A stretch of 17,127 bases of DNA from positions 1-17,127 of the forward strand of contig CAMPIG010000049.1 of NCBI GenBank assembly GCA_946886255.1, written 5' to 3'. Of this stretch, positions 15,252 through 17,127 are shown piece after piece. The notes under the pieces were generated by a model. That model did not search any database. It saw only the letters and a list, made by a program, of their open reading frames with translations, and was not told where the DNA came from. This stretch comes from an uncultured Cellvibrio sp. GTDB lineage: Bacteria > Pseudomonadota > Gammaproteobacteria > Pseudomonadales > Cellvibrionaceae. The first letter of the stretch is position 1, and every line of letters starts with the position of its first letter. The position numbers were made by a program, and so were the translations under genes.

Positions 15252-16916
15252 ATGAATTTTTTTCGGCAGAAAAATCGGTTAAACCCGCGTTCAAAATCGC
15301 TGGTCTATGGTGTGTTAAGCGCATTTGCCTTTGGCGCATTTGCCCAGATAGCCAATGCGCAGACTAAAGTGGTTGGTTACATTCCCTCTTACAAAAATAT
15401 GACAACGGTGGTCGACAGCATCGATCTCAGTAAGTTAACGCACATCAATATTTCATTTCTGAATCCCAATGCCAGCGGTACAGTCATGAGCGGCGGTGAT
15501 CCCGTGTGTATGGCGGGCGCTTTTGGGGGTAATGCTGCGGGCTCTGAATTGAGTTATGTGGTGCAAAAAGCCCATCAGGCTGGTGTAAAAGTATTAGTAT
15601 CCGTGGCGGGCGGCGTTATTCCGAGCTGTTCTGGCAATTGGGCAACCCTGCTGCAACCCGCTAACAGAACAACAGTAGTCAATAACCTGTTGCAGTTCGT
15701 GAATTATTTTAATCTGGATGGTTTGGACATCGATATTGAAGGAGCACTGCTGACCAACATTGACAATGCAGGTAATTACACACCGTTTATCCAGGCGCTC
15801 CGCAATGGTTTGCCCTCGGGTAAATTATTAACCTCGGCAACGGCGTCTTATGTTGGCGGTATGGTACCAACGTCTTCGTTACCCTATTTCGATTTCGTGA
15901 ACATCATGTCCTATGACGCCATAGGTCCGAGTTGGGGAACCCCGGGTATTGAACATTCCTCTTACAGCCAAGCGGTTTCTCATATTAATACCTGGAAATC
16001 TCGCGGATTAACTAAAGACAAACTGGTGCTGGGTGTGCCTTTTTATGGTTATGGCTTTGGCAGTTACGCAGCTGATTATAGTTTTGCGCAAATTGTCAGC
16101 CAGTTTGGTGCATCGGCAGCGCAAAATGATGTAATCGGCAGTGTATGTGCAGGTTGCAGTTACATCACTTACAACGGCATCCCCACGATTCGTAGTAAAA
16201 CCCAACTAGCACTGCAAGAGGGTTCTGGCGTGATGATTTGGGAGATGTCGCAAGACGCTACGGGTGCTAACAGTTTGTTGTCTGCCATTCATAGCGAGAT
16301 CGGGCAGGGCGGCGGTTCTTCTTCCAGCTCCAGTTCCAGTAGTTCATCAAGCTCCAGTGTGAGCGGGCAGCAATGCAATTGGTGGGGTACCATTTATCCC
16401 ATTTGTACACATATCACCACGGGTTGGGGCTGGCAGAATAATGCGGATTGTGTGGGTATTAATACCTGCGCAACACTCTCGCCGCCCTATGGTGTAATTG
16501 GCGGTTCATCAAGTTCCAGCTCTTCAAGCGCAGGCTTTACTCAACTCATTCAAGCGGAAGCGTATTCGAACATGAATGGCGTTCAATTGGAGTCAACGAC
16601 AGATACCAGCGGTGGCCAGAATGTCGGCTGGATCGATGCCAATGATTGGTTGGCTTACGCCAATGTCAATATCCCAACATCCGGCACCTATCGCGTGGAA
16701 TACCGCGTGGCCAGTGTCAGCGGTTCATTGTTGTCTCTGGATTTGAATGGCGGGCAAATTCAATTAGGCCAGGTTCCGGTTCCGGCTACTGGTGGCTGGC
16801 AAAACTGGACCACGGTTTCCCATGATATTCAGTTGTCGGCGGGTACGGTCAGTATCGGTATTTATGCCCAGCAGGGTGGCTGGAATCTGAATTGGTTCCG
16901 CATTACCCGGTTGTGA
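15252..16916 (+). CDS. Secreted GH18 chitinase-like enzyme with CBM10-like and CBM6-like modules
   Basis: The 554-residue protein has a signal peptide to about Ala36 (FAQIANAQ). The GH18 barrel spans about 38-350. The catalytic DxxDxDxE motif is DGLDIDIE at 156-163 with acid Glu163. An SxGG-like SVAGG lies at 117-121, MSYD at 219-222 and the late conserved Trp at 330. A 14-serine linker (356-369) leads to a Cys- and Trp-rich CBM10-like module (about 374-409, opening QCNWWGTIYP). A second serine linker (419-426) leads to a CBM6-like module (about 429-552, FTQLIQAEAY to WFRITRL). GH18 enzymes cleave beta-1,4-GlcNAc polymers such as chitin by substrate-assisted catalysis; related members are endo-beta-N-acetylglucosaminidases. 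CBM6 more often binds beta-glucans or xylan, so the natural substrate may be mixed. It acts outside the cell. ATG 15252 has GGAG 8 nt upstream. Confidence 0.93.
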   Translation: MNFFRQKNRLNPRSKSLVYGVLSAFAFGAFAQIANAQTKVVGYIPSYKNMTTVVDSIDLSKLTHINISFLNPNASGTVMSGGDPVCMAGAFGGNAAGSELSYVVQKAHQAGVKVLVSVAGGVIPSCSGNWATLLQPANRTTVVNNLLQFVNYFNLDGLDIDIEGALLTNIDNAGNYTPFIQALRNGLPSGKLLTSATASYVGGMVPTSSLPYFDFVNIMSYDAIGPSWGTPGIEHSSYSQAVSHINTWKSRGLTKDKLVLGVPFYGYGFGSYAADYSFAQIVSQFGASAAQNDVIGSVCAGCSYITYNGIPTIRSKTQLALQEGSGVMIWEMSQDATGANSLLSAIHSEIGQGGGSSSSSSSSSSSSSSVSGQQCNWWGTIYPICTHITTGWGWQNNADCVGINTCATLSPPYGVIGGSSSSSSSSAGFTQLIQAEAYSNMNGVQLESTTDTSGGQNVGWIDANDWLAYANVNIPTSGTYRVEYRVASVSGSLLSLDLNGGQIQLGQVPVPATGGWQNWTTVSHDIQLSAGTVSIGIYAQQGGWNLNWFRITRL

Positions 16917-16925
16917 TGTATTGGA

Positions 16926-16944
16926 TGGCCAAGGCGGTTGGCCA
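16926..16944 (+). repeat. Hairpin after the GH18 gene
   Basis: TGGCCAA (16926-16932) and TTGGCCA (16938-16944) form a perfect 7-bp stem with a 5-nt loop, 10 bp after the stop codon. No U-tract follows, so it may stabilise the mRNA 3' end rather than terminate transcription. Confidence 0.5.
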
Positions 16945-16970
16945 TTAATGAGTTATATAGTCGTCTCCTT

Positions 16971-16998
16971 GCTCGATCTTATTGATCGAGCTTTTTTA
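16971..16998 (+). terminator. Intrinsic terminator of the GH18 gene
   Basis: GCTCGATC (16971-16978) and GATCGAGC (16984-16991) form a perfect 8-bp stem with a TTATT loop, followed by TTTTTTATT. This is a standard rho-independent terminator, 54 bp after the stop codon. Confidence 0.9.
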
Positions 16999-17039
16999 TT
17001 TCCTGGCTACGTGATTTCAACTTTCATCCCAAGCAGATT

Positions 17040-17061
17040 AAAATGGCAGCGCCATTTTTTT
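17040..17061. repeat. Short stem-loop with flanking A and T tracts before the DUF1653 gene
   Basis: AAAATGGC (17040-17047) pairs with GCCATTTT (17051-17058) around a 3-nt loop, followed by more T. It resembles a second terminator, but lies only 16 bp before the next start codon, so it could instead be a leader hairpin of that gene or a terminator for genes reading from the right. Confidence 0.5.
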
Positions 17062-17076
17062 CGCAGGACCACTCCC

Positions 17077-17127
17077 ATGCAAGTGCAAACCGGTATCTAT
17101 CGCCATTACAAAGGTAAGGAGTATCAG
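17077..17127 (+). CDS. DUF1653 domain protein, N-terminal 17 codons (runs off the window)
   Basis: ATG 17077 has AGGA at 17065-17068, 8 nt upstream. The 17 visible residues (MQVQTGIYRHYKGKEYQ) match the start of DUF1653 proteins, whose N terminus reads GxYRHYKGxxYxV. These are small proteins of unknown function, usually 70-100 residues or a domain of a larger one. The frame is open to the window edge. Confidence 0.75.
   Translation, partial: MQVQTGIYRHYKGKEYQ

Noticed and set aside
16316..16366. Serine-codon run considered as a mutable simple repeat.
   Set aside because: The serine codons are mixed (TCT, TCC, AGC, AGT, TCA), so the DNA is not a pure simple repeat; it is a normal linker for Cellvibrio-type enzymes.

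Overview
The window looks like a chromosomal segment of a polysaccharide-degrading gammaproteobacterium of the Cellvibrio type. The evidence is a GH18 enzyme with long poly-serine linkers joining CBM10-like and CBM6-like modules, tryptophan-halogenase-like and cupin-like genes of the kind found near TonB-dependent receptors in these bacteria, and a remnant of such a receptor. I infer the genus from gene style; it is not proven. No rRNA, tRNA or CRISPR array was seen.

Layout. Positions 1-3289 (+) hold the 3' half of one flavin-dependent halogenase-like gene, a cupin-8/JmjC-like gene and a second, complete halogenase-like gene, tightly spaced and probably one operon. A 181-bp gap rich in inverted repeats follows (3290-3470). 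On the minus strand, 13675 down to 3471 is a two-gene polymorphic toxin locus. It encodes a 3264-residue Sec-exported protein, followed with a 7-bp overlap by a small multi-pass membrane protein. The large protein carries three 381-residue adhesin-like super-repeats, an SpvB region, six FG-GAP calcium-type motifs, a TcdB-middle region, YD repeats and an Rhs core. It ends in a variable 261-residue C-terminal domain. That domain has two hydrophobic segments and the downstream neighbour is very AT-rich and membrane-spanning, so I read the pair as a membrane-acting toxin and its immunity protein.

The divergent region 13676-14902 carries a repeated short dyad and then a deletion scar. The scar is the signal peptide and first plug residues of a TonB-dependent receptor (frameshifted, with an internal stop), followed at once by the C-terminal part of a NagX-like (DUF5009) membrane acyltransferase. 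Next come an intact secreted GH18-CBM10-CBM6 protein (15252-16916, +) with a clear terminator, and the first 17 codons of a DUF1653 protein at the right edge.

The NagX and receptor remnants beside a chitinase-type gene suggest a GlcNAc/chitin uptake cluster that lost its interior while the secreted enzyme survived. The strongest candidate for an undescribed system is the toxin domain and immunity pair at 3471-4666.
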